A stretch of DNA of 43,483 nucleotides from Acidimicrobiia bacterium (lineage in GTDB: Bacteria; Actinomycetota; Acidimicrobiia; Spongiisociales; ZC4RG35), in contig JACCTH010000071.1 of assembly GCA_013812505.1 (NCBI GenBank), positions 1 through 43,483 on the forward strand. Reading direction: 5' to 3'. This document shows, in pieces, positions 8,130 through 14,782 of this stretch. Every line of letters starts with the position of its first letter. The first letter of the stretch is position 1. The notes beneath the pieces are model-generated. The model worked only from the letters and a program-made list of their open reading frames with translations. It ran no database searches and was not told the origin of the DNA. The position numbers and the translations under genes are program-made.

Positions 8130-8135
8130 TAGCCT
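8130..8135 (+). promoter_or_regulatory. Candidate -10 element of a leaderless promoter (HExxH lipoprotein)
   Basis: TAGCCT is followed by exactly 6 nt and the GTG at 8142, with no Shine-Dalgarno site in between. Compare GATACT at 2618 and TAGCTT at 27675, which have the same 6-nt spacing to a GTG. Confidence 0.45.
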
Positions 8136-8141
8136 GTCCGG

Positions 8142-9464
8142 GTGAGATCTCAACTTCGTTTGGCGGTCGTCGCCGCCCTTGTACTGGTTTCGTGCACTCC
8201 CTCCAACCAGGCATCGACCACCTCGATTTCAACTACTGCGCCAGAAGCGACCACATCGACCGCGGCCGAGACCACCACCCTACTAACGCTGCCAGAGGGC
8301 ACCGAAGAGCTTCCCGAGGGACTGCGCGCCGATATTGCTCGTCTAATCCCCAGCACCGAGGCGTTGCGCGAGCTCACGTTCGCCTTCCCGCCAACGATCA
8401 CCGTCCTCACGTCGGACGAGCTTTCTCAGCGCGTGATCGACGTTCTGGAAGAGGAGTACGAGGATGCCGAGGCCGACGAGGCTCTCTATCGACTCCTCGG
8501 CCTCATCGGTCCGGAATATGACCTCGTCGAGAACATCACTGCGCTTCTTGGAGCCCAAGTAGCAGGTTTTTACGACCTCGACACCCAAGAGCTCGTCGTC
8601 CGCGCCCGCAACGACGAGTTCAGCCCCCTTGAAGAAGCCACCCTGGTGCACGAGCTGACCCACGCCCTGACCGATCAGGTGCACGCGTTCAACGACGAGT
8701 ACAACGAGCTCTTCGACACCGAGCGTTTTGATGAAGCGTCTGCATTCCAGTCGGTCCTCGAAGGGGACGCGACTTTGGTCGAGTCCTTGTTTGTCCAGCA
8801 GCTCAATCCCGAGGAACAGCAGGAACTCCTAGAGGAGGCCTTCGCCGACGACAACTCCGCATTCGAGGACGCACCGGAATTCATTCAGGACAGCCTGATC
8901 TTTCCCTACCAGGAGGGGACTGCCTTTACCCAGGCAAAATGGGTCGAAGGGGGTTTCGCCGCAATCGACGCCCTTTACGAGGCGCCGCCGATCTCGACCG
9001 AGCAAATTCTTACGCCTACCGACTATCCGAGCGACGTGCCGGCCGCGGTCGACCTACCCAACAATGAGATCGATGGCTACGAACACTCTGAAGGGTCGGT
9101 GTGGGGTGAGCAAGGGTTCCGCCTCATCTTTGACCAGATACTCGGCGGGGCCGACAACGCCGCCGAGGGCTGGGGAGGCGACAGCTACGACGTCTATTTC
9201 AACGGGGCTGACGCGGTGCTCGTGCTGCTCTATCAAGGTGACCAGGCGAGCGACGCGGCGGAAATGGCATCGTCGTTGAACGATTACTTTCGTATTGTGA
9301 CCGGGGTTAATGAGCCCGTCGCAGATGCGGGGCCGGGCGGGGGCGCCGTCTACTCCGGCGCCGATTATGCGTTTGTCTCCAATGTCGGCGACCGTGTGCT
9401 CCTCGTCGCCGCGGGTGATCCTGGCGCGGGAGCTATCGCCCGTTCTTTGTATCCCGAGTTCTAG
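8142..9464 (+). CDS. Lipoprotein with a gluzincin-like HExxH metallopeptidase motif
   Basis: This is a 440-residue secreted lipoprotein. The signal peptide ends in LVLVSC with Cys18, followed by a Thr/Ser-rich linker. The sequence LVHELTHAL gives His170-Glu171-x-x-His174, and EGDAT supplies Glu207 as the likely third zinc ligand, a spacing compatible with gluzincin peptidases. The sequence AGFYDLDTQELVVR before the helix is typical of the strand preceding such zinc sites. The C-terminal half (VWGEQGFRLIFDQ onward) resembles no named domain I can recall. It could be an envelope protease linked to system C. Its 3' end overlaps the convergent rsmI by 32 nt. Confidence 0.82.
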   Translation: MRSQLRLAVVAALVLVSCTPSNQASTTSISTTAPEATTSTAAETTTLLTLPEGTEELPEGLRADIARLIPSTEALRELTFAFPPTITVLTSDELSQRVIDVLEEEYEDAEADEALYRLLGLIGPEYDLVENITALLGAQVAGFYDLDTQELVVRARNDEFSPLEEATLVHELTHALTDQVHAFNDEYNELFDTERFDEASAFQSVLEGDATLVESLFVQQLNPEEQQELLEEAFADDNSAFEDAPEFIQDSLIFPYQEGTAFTQAKWVEGGFAAIDALYEAPPISTEQILTPTDYPSDVPAAVDLPNNEIDGYEHSEGSVWGEQGFRLIFDQILGGADNAAEGWGGDSYDVYFNGADAVLVLLYQGDQASDAAEMASSLNDYFRIVTGVNEPVADAGPGGGAVYSGADYAFVSNVGDRVLLVAAGDPGAGAIARSLYPEF

Positions 9465-10275
9465 CGAGCACCGCCTCGTAGAGCTGGCGGCGAGGCAGAC
9501 CTTCCTCGCTAGCGACGATTCGCACCGCGCTCGCCATTGATTGGTTGTTTTGAGTACGACGCAATACCTCGTCGATTCCCGCGGAGAGGTCGATCTCCCG
9601 CGGTTTGGCTCCGGCCAGGACCAGCGTGAACTCTCCCTTGATCGTTCGCTGTTGCCAGGTTGCCACAGCGTCTTCGCAGCTCAGCCATTGGATCTCTTCG
9701 AAAACTTTCGTTAGCTCCCTTGCGATACACAGCTCTCGGTTGGGAGCGACCGCCGCGAGATCGCGGAGGTCGGCGAGGAGATGGGCGCTGCCGACGAAGA
9801 TGACCGAAGTCCGCGACTCGTTCTTGATGGCCGCAAGGCGCTCGTTCCGTTCCGTGCCGCGGCGTGGAAGGAACCCCTCGAAAACGAAGCGCTCGGACGG
9901 GAATCCGCTCACCGCCAGAGCGGCAGTGAGAGCCGATGGTCCAGGAACCACCGAGATCTCAGCTTGGACGGCGCGGGCGGCGCGGATGGCCGAAAGTCCC
10001 GGATCGGCGATGGCCGGGGTGCCCGCATCAGTAAGAAGCGCGATGGTGTGGCCGGCCCGCAATGCCTCACCGAGCTCTCGGGCCTTGTCGGCTTCGTTGC
10101 CGGCGAAATAGGAACGAAGGGGCTTCGAGATGCCGAGAGCGCTCAGCAATTTTCGAGATCGGCGGGTGTCTTCGACGTAGACCAGGTCGACGGACGCGAT
10201 CGTCGCCGCCAAGCGGGCGGAAGCGTCACCCAGATTGCCGATCGGGGTGGCGCAAAGGATTAGTCGGCCGGGCAT
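9433..10275 (-). CDS. rsmI: 16S rRNA (cytidine1402-2'-O)-methyltransferase
   Basis: RsmI transfers a methyl group from SAM to the 2'-O of C1402 in the 16S rRNA decoding centre. The 280-residue protein shows the family hallmarks: LILCATPIGNLGD at the N-terminus, VYVEDTRRSRKLL, the SAM-loop segment IALLTDAGTPAIADPG, VVPGPSALTAAL and FEGFLPRRG. A C-terminal extension (about 230-280) resembles the RsmI helical domain. The ATG at 10275 is fixed by the family N-terminus and lies 50 nt inside the upstream DUF192 gene, indicating one minus-strand operon. The 3' end overlaps the convergent lipoprotein gene. Confidence 0.94.
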   Translation of the reverse strand: MPGRLILCATPIGNLGDASARLAATIASVDLVYVEDTRRSRKLLSALGISKPLRSYFAGNEADKARELGEALRAGHTIALLTDAGTPAIADPGLSAIRAARAVQAEISVVPGPSALTAALAVSGFPSERFVFEGFLPRRGTERNERLAAIKNESRTSVIFVGSAHLLADLRDLAAVAPNRELCIARELTKVFEEIQWLSCEDAVATWQQRTIKGEFTLVLAGAKPREIDLSAGIDEVLRRTQNNQSMASAVRIVASEEGLPRRQLYEAVLARTRDTKNGR

Positions 10276-10594
10276 CGAGCCACGATAAATCGAGCCCCAC
10301 CGGCGGTGGCTCGACGTCGATTGGCAGCTCGAGGATCGCGTCTGCGCCCCGCAGCCAAACGATCCGGCGCGGCCTGAGCCTCCTGACCTCGACGACCCGC
10401 ATCCCTTGCAACCCGCAGACCCAAAGATCGCACCTCATCCCGAAGCTGTGCACCGAGCTGCTCTTGAGCAACAGGCCCCAGTCCTTTGGACTGGGCCGCA
10501 GCCCCCGCCAGCGGTCAAGAAACCCGGCTGCTTCCCGCACCGGCCCCGACCGCCACCTGTCGCCCGCCAGCTCCGGAAATCTGGCATTTGTCAA
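10226..10594 (-). CDS. DUF192-family protein
   Basis: This encodes a protein of 122 residues. The segments FLDRWRGLRP, SVHSFGMRCDLWV and LRPRRIVWLRGADAILELP match DUF192 (COG1430), small proteins of unknown biochemical function, often secreted or envelope-linked; no signal peptide is evident here. The TTG at 10594 overlaps the stop of the AbiEi/DUF559 gene as TTGA, a coupling arrangement that favours this start; a GTG at 10543 is an alternative. The overlap of 50 nt with rsmI is unusually long and may mean the C-terminus is variable. Confidence 0.72.
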   Translation of the reverse strand: MTNARFPELAGDRWRSGPVREAAGFLDRWRGLRPSPKDWGLLLKSSSVHSFGMRCDLWVCGLQGMRVVEVRRLRPRRIVWLRGADAILELPIDVEPPPVGLDLSWLDARPTNPLRHPDRQSG

Positions 10595-11517
10595 ATGCTT
10601 TGCGTTGCCGCGGCGAGCGCTGTCGCCACCTGACTGATGACGTATTCCGGCGCGGCCATGACATCCCAGGCGCTGAAACGAAGGACGCGGTATCCCTCGA
10701 GGACAAGCGCGTTCTGGCTCCGACGATCCCTGCGAAAGGATTGCTGGTCGGCGTGAAAGTTGAAGCTATCGAGCTCGATGACGAGCATCACATCGTGAAA
10801 CACGAAGTCGACCCGGACGATTACGCCGCCGCCTCGCCCGTGGATTCGAACCTGAGCTTCGGGGAGGTCGATACCCGCTTCCTTCAACAAGCGAAATAGC
10901 TGGGCCTCAATCTGGCTCTCCGTAAGGCCCGCCCACCCCGACCTGGTTATGAGCACCAGCCGAATCGGCCCGACGCCGTTTCGCCCTTTGCGAGCGACGC
11001 GGTGCAAAACTGAAGCGACCTCGATATCAGTTACAAGCCCCCGGCACACGCCTTCGTCCAAGCATCGCGCGGCAAACTTGACACCCCACGGAATTCCCGA
11101 GTCGACCAATGTGCGCGCCGGCGATGTGCAGGGAATGCCTTTGACGAGCTGGACGTCGGCAGGAATCAGGTCCGTGGAGCGATGGATGATGTGGCTGCGC
11201 ACTGGTCGACTGCCACCCGGCACTGACACCTCGATTTGGCGAGGTCGTCGAGCCAGTTCATATAGGTGACAGGCCGTGCCGTGTGACGCAACTGCATCGG
11301 CCGACGTCGAGAAGACCGCAACGATGACCGAACGCTCCCAGGTAGCCGCCGAGCCTGCGACGACATAGACACCCTCGTATGGCCGAACGAGGCTGCCATT
11401 TCGAACTCGACGAGACAAAACACTGCTGGCTACTCCGAGATCCGTTGCTTGCTTTTTGCTGAAGGCTCCGTGCTGGGCTGCCGCTTTGGCCGTGAGGGCA
11501 AGGTAAGAAGATTCCAT
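10591..11517 (-). CDS. AbiEi-type N-terminal domain fused to a DUF559 endonuclease-like domain
   Basis: This is a 308-residue protein. The N-terminus (about 8-55, FSKKQATDLGVASSVLSRRVRNGSLV) is a winged-helix module like the AbiEi antitoxin DNA-binding domain. The middle part (about 60-200) contains the HGTACHLYEL and TSPARTLVD segments common in this family. The C-terminus (about 235-300, RVDFVFHDVMLVIELDS, then YRVLRFSAWDVM) matches DUF559, a Vsr-related restriction-endonuclease-like fold with D and E in the expected positions. Such proteins are widespread in actinobacteria; whether they act as antitoxins is unproven. No AbiEii toxin gene is adjacent, so a complete type IV system is not supported. 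Confidence 0.82.
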   Translation of the reverse strand: MESSYLALTAKAAAQHGAFSKKQATDLGVASSVLSRRVRNGSLVRPYEGVYVVAGSAATWERSVIVAVFSTSADAVASHGTACHLYELARRPRQIEVSVPGGSRPVRSHIIHRSTDLIPADVQLVKGIPCTSPARTLVDSGIPWGVKFAARCLDEGVCRGLVTDIEVASVLHRVARKGRNGVGPIRLVLITRSGWAGLTESQIEAQLFRLLKEAGIDLPEAQVRIHGRGGGVIVRVDFVFHDVMLVIELDSFNFHADQQSFRRDRRSQNALVLEGYRVLRFSAWDVMAAPEYVISQVATALAAATQSI

Positions 11518-11689
11518 AGTTCTCGTTTATGACGGAAGCGGGCGACTAATTCAATCCCCTTGTCGCACCCCAAATTTGGCAGGTGAAGAACGCCTAAAAC
11601 GTTCTTTGGCGCCACAGCGACGTTTTCCGTTCCGCTCGCGCCGAATAAGCAAAAAGGAGTTCCCCACGTGCCAAATTTGAGTCAAGAAG
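11518..11689. other. Non-coding gap between the AbrB-like and AbiEi/DUF559 genes
   Basis: No gene is visible. The gap is more AT-rich than its surroundings and contains the palindrome CCAAATTTGG (about 11572-11581), the related word GCCAAATTTG about 90 bp further on, and a short hairpin with arms AAGAACG and CGTTCTT. These may be regulatory or termination signals for the minus-strand genes, but none is decisive. Confidence 0.4.
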
Positions 11690-11923
11690 TCAGTGGAGTT
11701 GGGAGCGGCACTCGTTGCAGATGCCGCGGCCCTTGAAAGGCATGACATCTTCGGTGCGACCGCAGAAAGCGCAGGTGCTCTCCATTTTGCGGATCGTGAT
11801 GCCGGTGCCTTCGATCGAGATCAGGAGCTGGTCGCCCTCGCGGATGTTGAACAGACGACGGGTTTCGGCCGGGATGACGATTCTTCCCAGGTCGTCGATC
11901 TTGCGAACGATTCCGGCTTCCAC
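11690..11923 (-). CDS. AbrB/SpoVT-fold regulator with a C-terminal zinc-ribbon-like module
   Basis: This encodes a 77-residue protein. Residues 3-45 (GIVRKIDDLGRIVIPAETRRLFNI, shortened) match the AbrB swapped-hairpin DNA-binding domain of transition-state regulators. The C-terminus carries CAFCG and CNEC, two CxxC pairs about 15 residues apart, which look like a zinc ribbon. GTG at 11923 was chosen because GAGGAG lies 9 nt upstream; an earlier GTG at 11929 is too close to that site. It is divergent from tatD with a 72-nt gap, so it could regulate the tatD-rsmA-ispE operon and itself (inference). Confidence 0.82.
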   Translation of the reverse strand: MEAGIVRKIDDLGRIVIPAETRRLFNIREGDQLLISIEGTGITIRKMESTCAFCGRTEDVMPFKGRGICNECRSQLH

Positions 11924-11995
11924 CCCCACGGGCTCCTCTGTGTGCTGGTCACCGACATTACCTTTCACGACCCTTCGCTGTAGCCTCGGGTCGAG

Positions 11996-12748
11996 ATGGA
12001 ATGGAGTTGGGTTGATACGCATTGCCATCTCCAACTCGACTCTCGTCCCGCCGCAGAGCTCCTCAACCGAGCGACCGATGTCGCGTGGGTCGTTGTACCC
12101 GGAGTCGATGCGGCTAGCAGTAGGGCCGCGCTCGAACTCGCCACCAGTTTCCCGGATCGGATCCTCGCCACGGCCGGGCTTCATCCCCACGAGGCGAAAC
12201 GGTGGCCCGACGAAGAGGACGCCATCACTGAGCTCGCCAAGAAAGCCGCCGCGATAGGGGAGACCGGGCTCGACTTCTACCGCAACCTCGCCCCGCCGGA
12301 TGCGCAGAAGAAGGCCTTTATCGCCCAGCTCGACCTCGCCGCCCAGCTGCAAAAACCCGTGGTGATCCACTGTCGGGACGCGTTCGCTCAGATTCATACG
12401 ATCCTCGAACGGCAAGATCTCGGCACCCTCGCCGTGCTCCACTGTTGGACCGGCGGCACGAGGTGGACCAAGAGATTTCTCGACCTTGGTTGCTGGTTCT
12501 CTTTTGCCGGCCCGGTTGCGTTCGAGACCGGCGAGACCATCCGGCTCGGGGCCGCGCTGGTCCCCCCCAAACGAGCCCTGGTCGAAACCGACACCCCCTT
12601 TCTGTCGCCGCCTCCCTTCCGTCAGCAACCGAACGAGCCTGGCCGGGTGCGCCTAATTGGCGAAGCCCTGGCCGGCGTTTGGTCACTGCCAGTGAACGAG
12701 GTGGCGCGGATCACGTCTGCGAACGCCGCCACCGTTTTCAAGCGATGA
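11996..12748 (+). CDS. tatD: TatD-family metal-dependent deoxyribonuclease
   Basis: This is a 250-residue TIM-barrel hydrolase of the amidohydrolase superfamily, expected to act as a 3'-5' DNA exonuclease. Metal-binding signatures are visible: VDTHCHL at 6-12, IGETGLDFYR, VIHCRDAF, VLHCWTGG and VETDTPFLSP. Its length is typical of the family. The stop overlaps the rsmA start (ATGA at 12745), the first of three couplings in a tatD-rsmA-ispE operon, an order conserved in actinobacteria. TAGCCT at 11981-11986 is a possible -10, which would give a very short leader. The usual upstream metG is absent. Confidence 0.92.
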   Translation: MEWSWVDTHCHLQLDSRPAAELLNRATDVAWVVVPGVDAASSRAALELATSFPDRILATAGLHPHEAKRWPDEEDAITELAKKAAAIGETGLDFYRNLAPPDAQKKAFIAQLDLAAQLQKPVVIHCRDAFAQIHTILERQDLGTLAVLHCWTGGTRWTKRFLDLGCWFSFAGPVAFETGETIRLGAALVPPKRALVETDTPFLSPPPFRQQPNEPGRVRLIGEALAGVWSLPVNEVARITSANAATVFKR

Positions 12749-13542
12749 CCCGCACCCAGCTCCGCGAGCTTCTCGCCCGTCACGGCGTGACCCCCCGACC
12801 CACGCTGGGCCAGCATTTCCTAGCCGATCCGAATGTCGTCGACCGCGTTGTGCGAACGGCACGGGTCGAGCCGGGCCACCACGTTCTCGAGGTTGGGCCT
12901 GGAACTGGAAACCTCACGCGCGCTCTCGTCAGGGCCGGAGCGGAGGTGACGGCGATCGAGCTCGATCTGCGTCTGCAGCCGATCCTCGATCAAGAGTTGG
13001 CCGGCTTGGGGGTCACCCTGGTCTGGGCCGACGCCATGGACGTCGACTACGAAGCCCTGATTCGTCCGCCAGGCTGGAAGGTCGTCGCCAACCTGCCTTA
13101 CCAAATCGGAACCCCGCTGCTGCTCGATTGGCTCCGGCTGGTGCCGGCGATCGACGCGTTCACAGTCATGGTTCAGCGCGAGGTTGCCGAGCGACTGGTC
13201 GCCGGCCCCGGCTCGCCGGCCTATGGGCTGCCGAGCGTTGTTGTTGGCCTCCACGCCACTGCCGAGTTGATTTTCAAGGTCCCGCCCCAGGTTTTCTATC
13301 CGGCGCCCAAGGTCGAATCAGCAGTCGTGCGGTTGCTGCGTAAACCCGCCTCATCCAAGACAGAGGAGGCGATCAGGATCGCCACGGCCGGCTTTGGTCA
13401 GCGACGCAAGATGCTCCGCGGTTCCCTGGCTGGGATGTTCGACCAGCCGAGCGAGACGATTTCGAAAACCGGCATCGACCCTCGGCAGCGGGCCGAGGAC
13501 CTCGGCCCGGCCGACTTTCTTCGCTTGGCCGAGGCGCTGTGA
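12745..13542 (+). CDS. rsmA: 16S rRNA (adenine1518/1519-N6)-dimethyltransferase
   Basis: RsmA (KsgA) dimethylates two adjacent adenines in helix 45 of 16S rRNA late in 30S assembly, using SAM. The 265-residue protein begins with the typical LGQHFLADPNVV, then SAM motif I LEVGPGTGNLT (48-58), the acidic VTAIELD, and the catalytic motif IV VVANLPYQIGTPLL (113-126). The segment FYPAPKVESAVVRL and the C-terminal helical domain with RRKMLRGSL are family-specific. The ATG overlaps the tatD stop and the stop overlaps the ispE GTG, so the three proteins are probably made at coupled rates. Confidence 0.96.
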   Translation: MTRTQLRELLARHGVTPRPTLGQHFLADPNVVDRVVRTARVEPGHHVLEVGPGTGNLTRALVRAGAEVTAIELDLRLQPILDQELAGLGVTLVWADAMDVDYEALIRPPGWKVVANLPYQIGTPLLLDWLRLVPAIDAFTVMVQREVAERLVAGPGSPAYGLPSVVVGLHATAELIFKVPPQVFYPAPKVESAVVRLLRKPASSKTEEAIRIATAGFGQRRKMLRGSLAGMFDQPSETISKTGIDPRQRAEDLGPADFLRLAEAL

Positions 13543-14378
13543 GCGTCTGGGAGTCGCCCGCCAAGGTCAACCTCAGTCTCGAGGTCGGGCCGCCAGAAGC
13601 GACGGGGTACCACCCGTTGCGCTCGTTGGCGATGTGTCTCGATTGGTGCGACCTCATCCGCTTCGAAGAAGCGGATGAGGACCAGCTCGTCATTCGAGGT
13701 GCCGATCTGCCAGACGGAGGTGAGAACCTGATCTGGAAAGCCATCTCGAGCAAACGCAAGCCCGAAGGCCGTCCGCAGCTCTCTATCGAGCTCGAGAAGT
13801 CGATCGCCGTCGCCGCCGGGCTCGGGGGCGGTTCGAGCAATGCCGCCGCCGCGCTAATGGCGTGGGCGGATCTCAACGGAACCGCGGTAACAACCGACGA
13901 TGCAGCCGCGATCGGGGCGGATGTGCCCTTTTTTCTCGCCGGCGGTTTGCGGTTGCTCGAGGGATATGGCGAGCGGCTCACCAAGGTGAAGGCACAGCCC
14001 GAGCTGGCGATGGCGATCGTGGTCCCACCCTTTGAGCTGGCAACGGCCGACGTCTATCGGGCCTGGGACCGGGCCGGGGAGCCAAAAGGCAAGAGCCTCG
14101 ACGGCCGGCAACTTCCCCCGCCGCTACGCGGCCTCGGTCCGCTTCGCAACGATCTCACCCCGGCGGCGATCGAGCTGCAACCCGAGCTGGGTGACTTCAT
14201 CGACGACCTCCGCGAGCGGTGGGGCCAGCAAGTCTTGATGAGCGGATCGGGACCGGCCTTGTTCAGTTGGTTTGCTGATGCTGGAGAAGCTGAAGGGGCG
14301 CTGGCCGCTGCCCCGAAGGAAGCACGGGCCGTCCGCGCTGCGAGGTTCCGCCCGCTGGGAGTCGACCGAGTGGAGTGA
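13539..14378 (+). CDS. ispE: 4-diphosphocytidyl-2-C-methyl-D-erythritol kinase
   Basis: IspE phosphorylates the 2-hydroxyl of CDP-methylerythritol in the MEP route to isoprenoids. The 279-residue GHMP kinase has SPAKVNLSLEV with the substrate-binding Lys9, the glycine-rich ATP loop AAGLGGGSSNAAA (92-104), the catalytic Asp128 in GADVPFF and the C-terminal loop SGSGPALF. It starts with GTG in a GTGA overlap with rsmA. The position after rsmA is the conserved actinobacterial order, so the cell probably uses the MEP pathway. It ends 2 nt before the convergent LapA-like gene. Confidence 0.95.
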   Translation: MSVWESPAKVNLSLEVGPPEATGYHPLRSLAMCLDWCDLIRFEEADEDQLVIRGADLPDGGENLIWKAISSKRKPEGRPQLSIELEKSIAVAAGLGGGSSNAAAALMAWADLNGTAVTTDDAAAIGADVPFFLAGGLRLLEGYGERLTKVKAQPELAMAIVVPPFELATADVYRAWDRAGEPKGKSLDGRQLPPPLRGLGPLRNDLTPAAIELQPELGDFIDDLRERWGQQVLMSGSGPALFSWFADAGEAEGALAAAPKEARAVRAARFRPLGVDRVE

Positions 14379-14380
14379 AA

Positions 14381-14707
14381 CTAGGTTGCCTCGCCTCGGT
14401 ACCGCCCAAGTTCCTCCCTGTCGGACAGCCGCCGACGCCGACGTCGCCTACGCGCCCAACCGAAGATCTCATCGGCGATGACTGCGATCAGAGCAGTGGT
14501 CAACAACAGAATCGGAAGTGGAACGGTGTACTCCGCGCCGAACAATTGAACCGGGACGTCCGTCGGGTTCTGCACGACAAACACAACGAAAACTATGGCG
14601 GCCACAAGGAAAACGGCCAACCCCCACGAGAATCCGGAGTCGGATCTCTTACGATTTGTCTCTGGAGCTAGATCCGGCTCCTTCTGGAACTCGTCGCCTT
14701 CCGTCAT
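14381..14707 (-). CDS. LapA-like (DUF1049) membrane protein
   Basis: This is a 108-residue protein with a charged N-terminus, two hydrophobic helices (about 27-46 and 62-80) and a strongly arginine-rich cytoplasmic segment. The motif FVVQNPTDVPVQLFG between the helices is the hallmark of the LapA/DUF1049 family of small inner-membrane proteins (LPS-assembly associated in Gram-negatives; function unknown in actinobacteria). It is convergent with ispE and downstream of the DUF839 gene on the same strand, with a strong hairpin in between. Confidence 0.85.
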   Translation of the reverse strand: MTEGDEFQKEPDLAPETNRKRSDSGFSWGLAVFLVAAIVFVVFVVQNPTDVPVQLFGAEYTVPLPILLLTTALIAVIADEIFGWARRRRRRRRLSDREELGRYRGEAT

Positions 14708-14721
14708 GCGGCATTTTACAT

Positions 14722-14738
14722 CGGACTTTGAATCCGTT
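14722..14738 (+). repeat. 17-nt copy of the tRNA-Gln anticodon arm
   Basis: CGGACTTTGAATCCGTT is identical to 16814-16830 of the tRNA-Gln gene and in the same orientation. It lies just upstream of a 17-bp perfect hairpin. It could be a remnant of an attachment site or a chance match helped by the self-complementary anticodon stem. Confidence 0.5.
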
Positions 14739-14776
14739 TTCGGTTAACGCCGGCCGAGAGCCGGCGTTAACCGAAA
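14738..14776. terminator. Perfect 17-bp hairpin between the DUF839 and LapA-like genes
   Basis: TTTCGGTTAACGCCGGC (14738-14754) is exactly complementary to 14760-14776 around a 5-nt loop. It lies 6 nt after the DUF839 stop (minus strand), so it probably ends that transcript. On neither strand is there a long T-run, so it may work with Rho or act as an mRNA 3'-end stabiliser. Confidence 0.6.
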
Positions 14777-14782
14777 GGTCCG

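Noticed and set aside
10591-11517. Complete type IV toxin-antitoxin system
   Set aside because: There is an AbiEi-like domain but no AbiEii nucleotidyltransferase gene nearby, and this fusion is common as a solitary gene.
12000-12628. Long minus-strand reading frame opposite tatD
   Set aside because: It is a GC-bias shadow; only its last 77 codons (the AbrB-like gene) show a family pattern and a ribosome site.
14738-14776. Classic intrinsic terminator
   Set aside because: The hairpin is perfect but lacks a T-run on both strands, so only a general terminator or 3'-end role is proposed.
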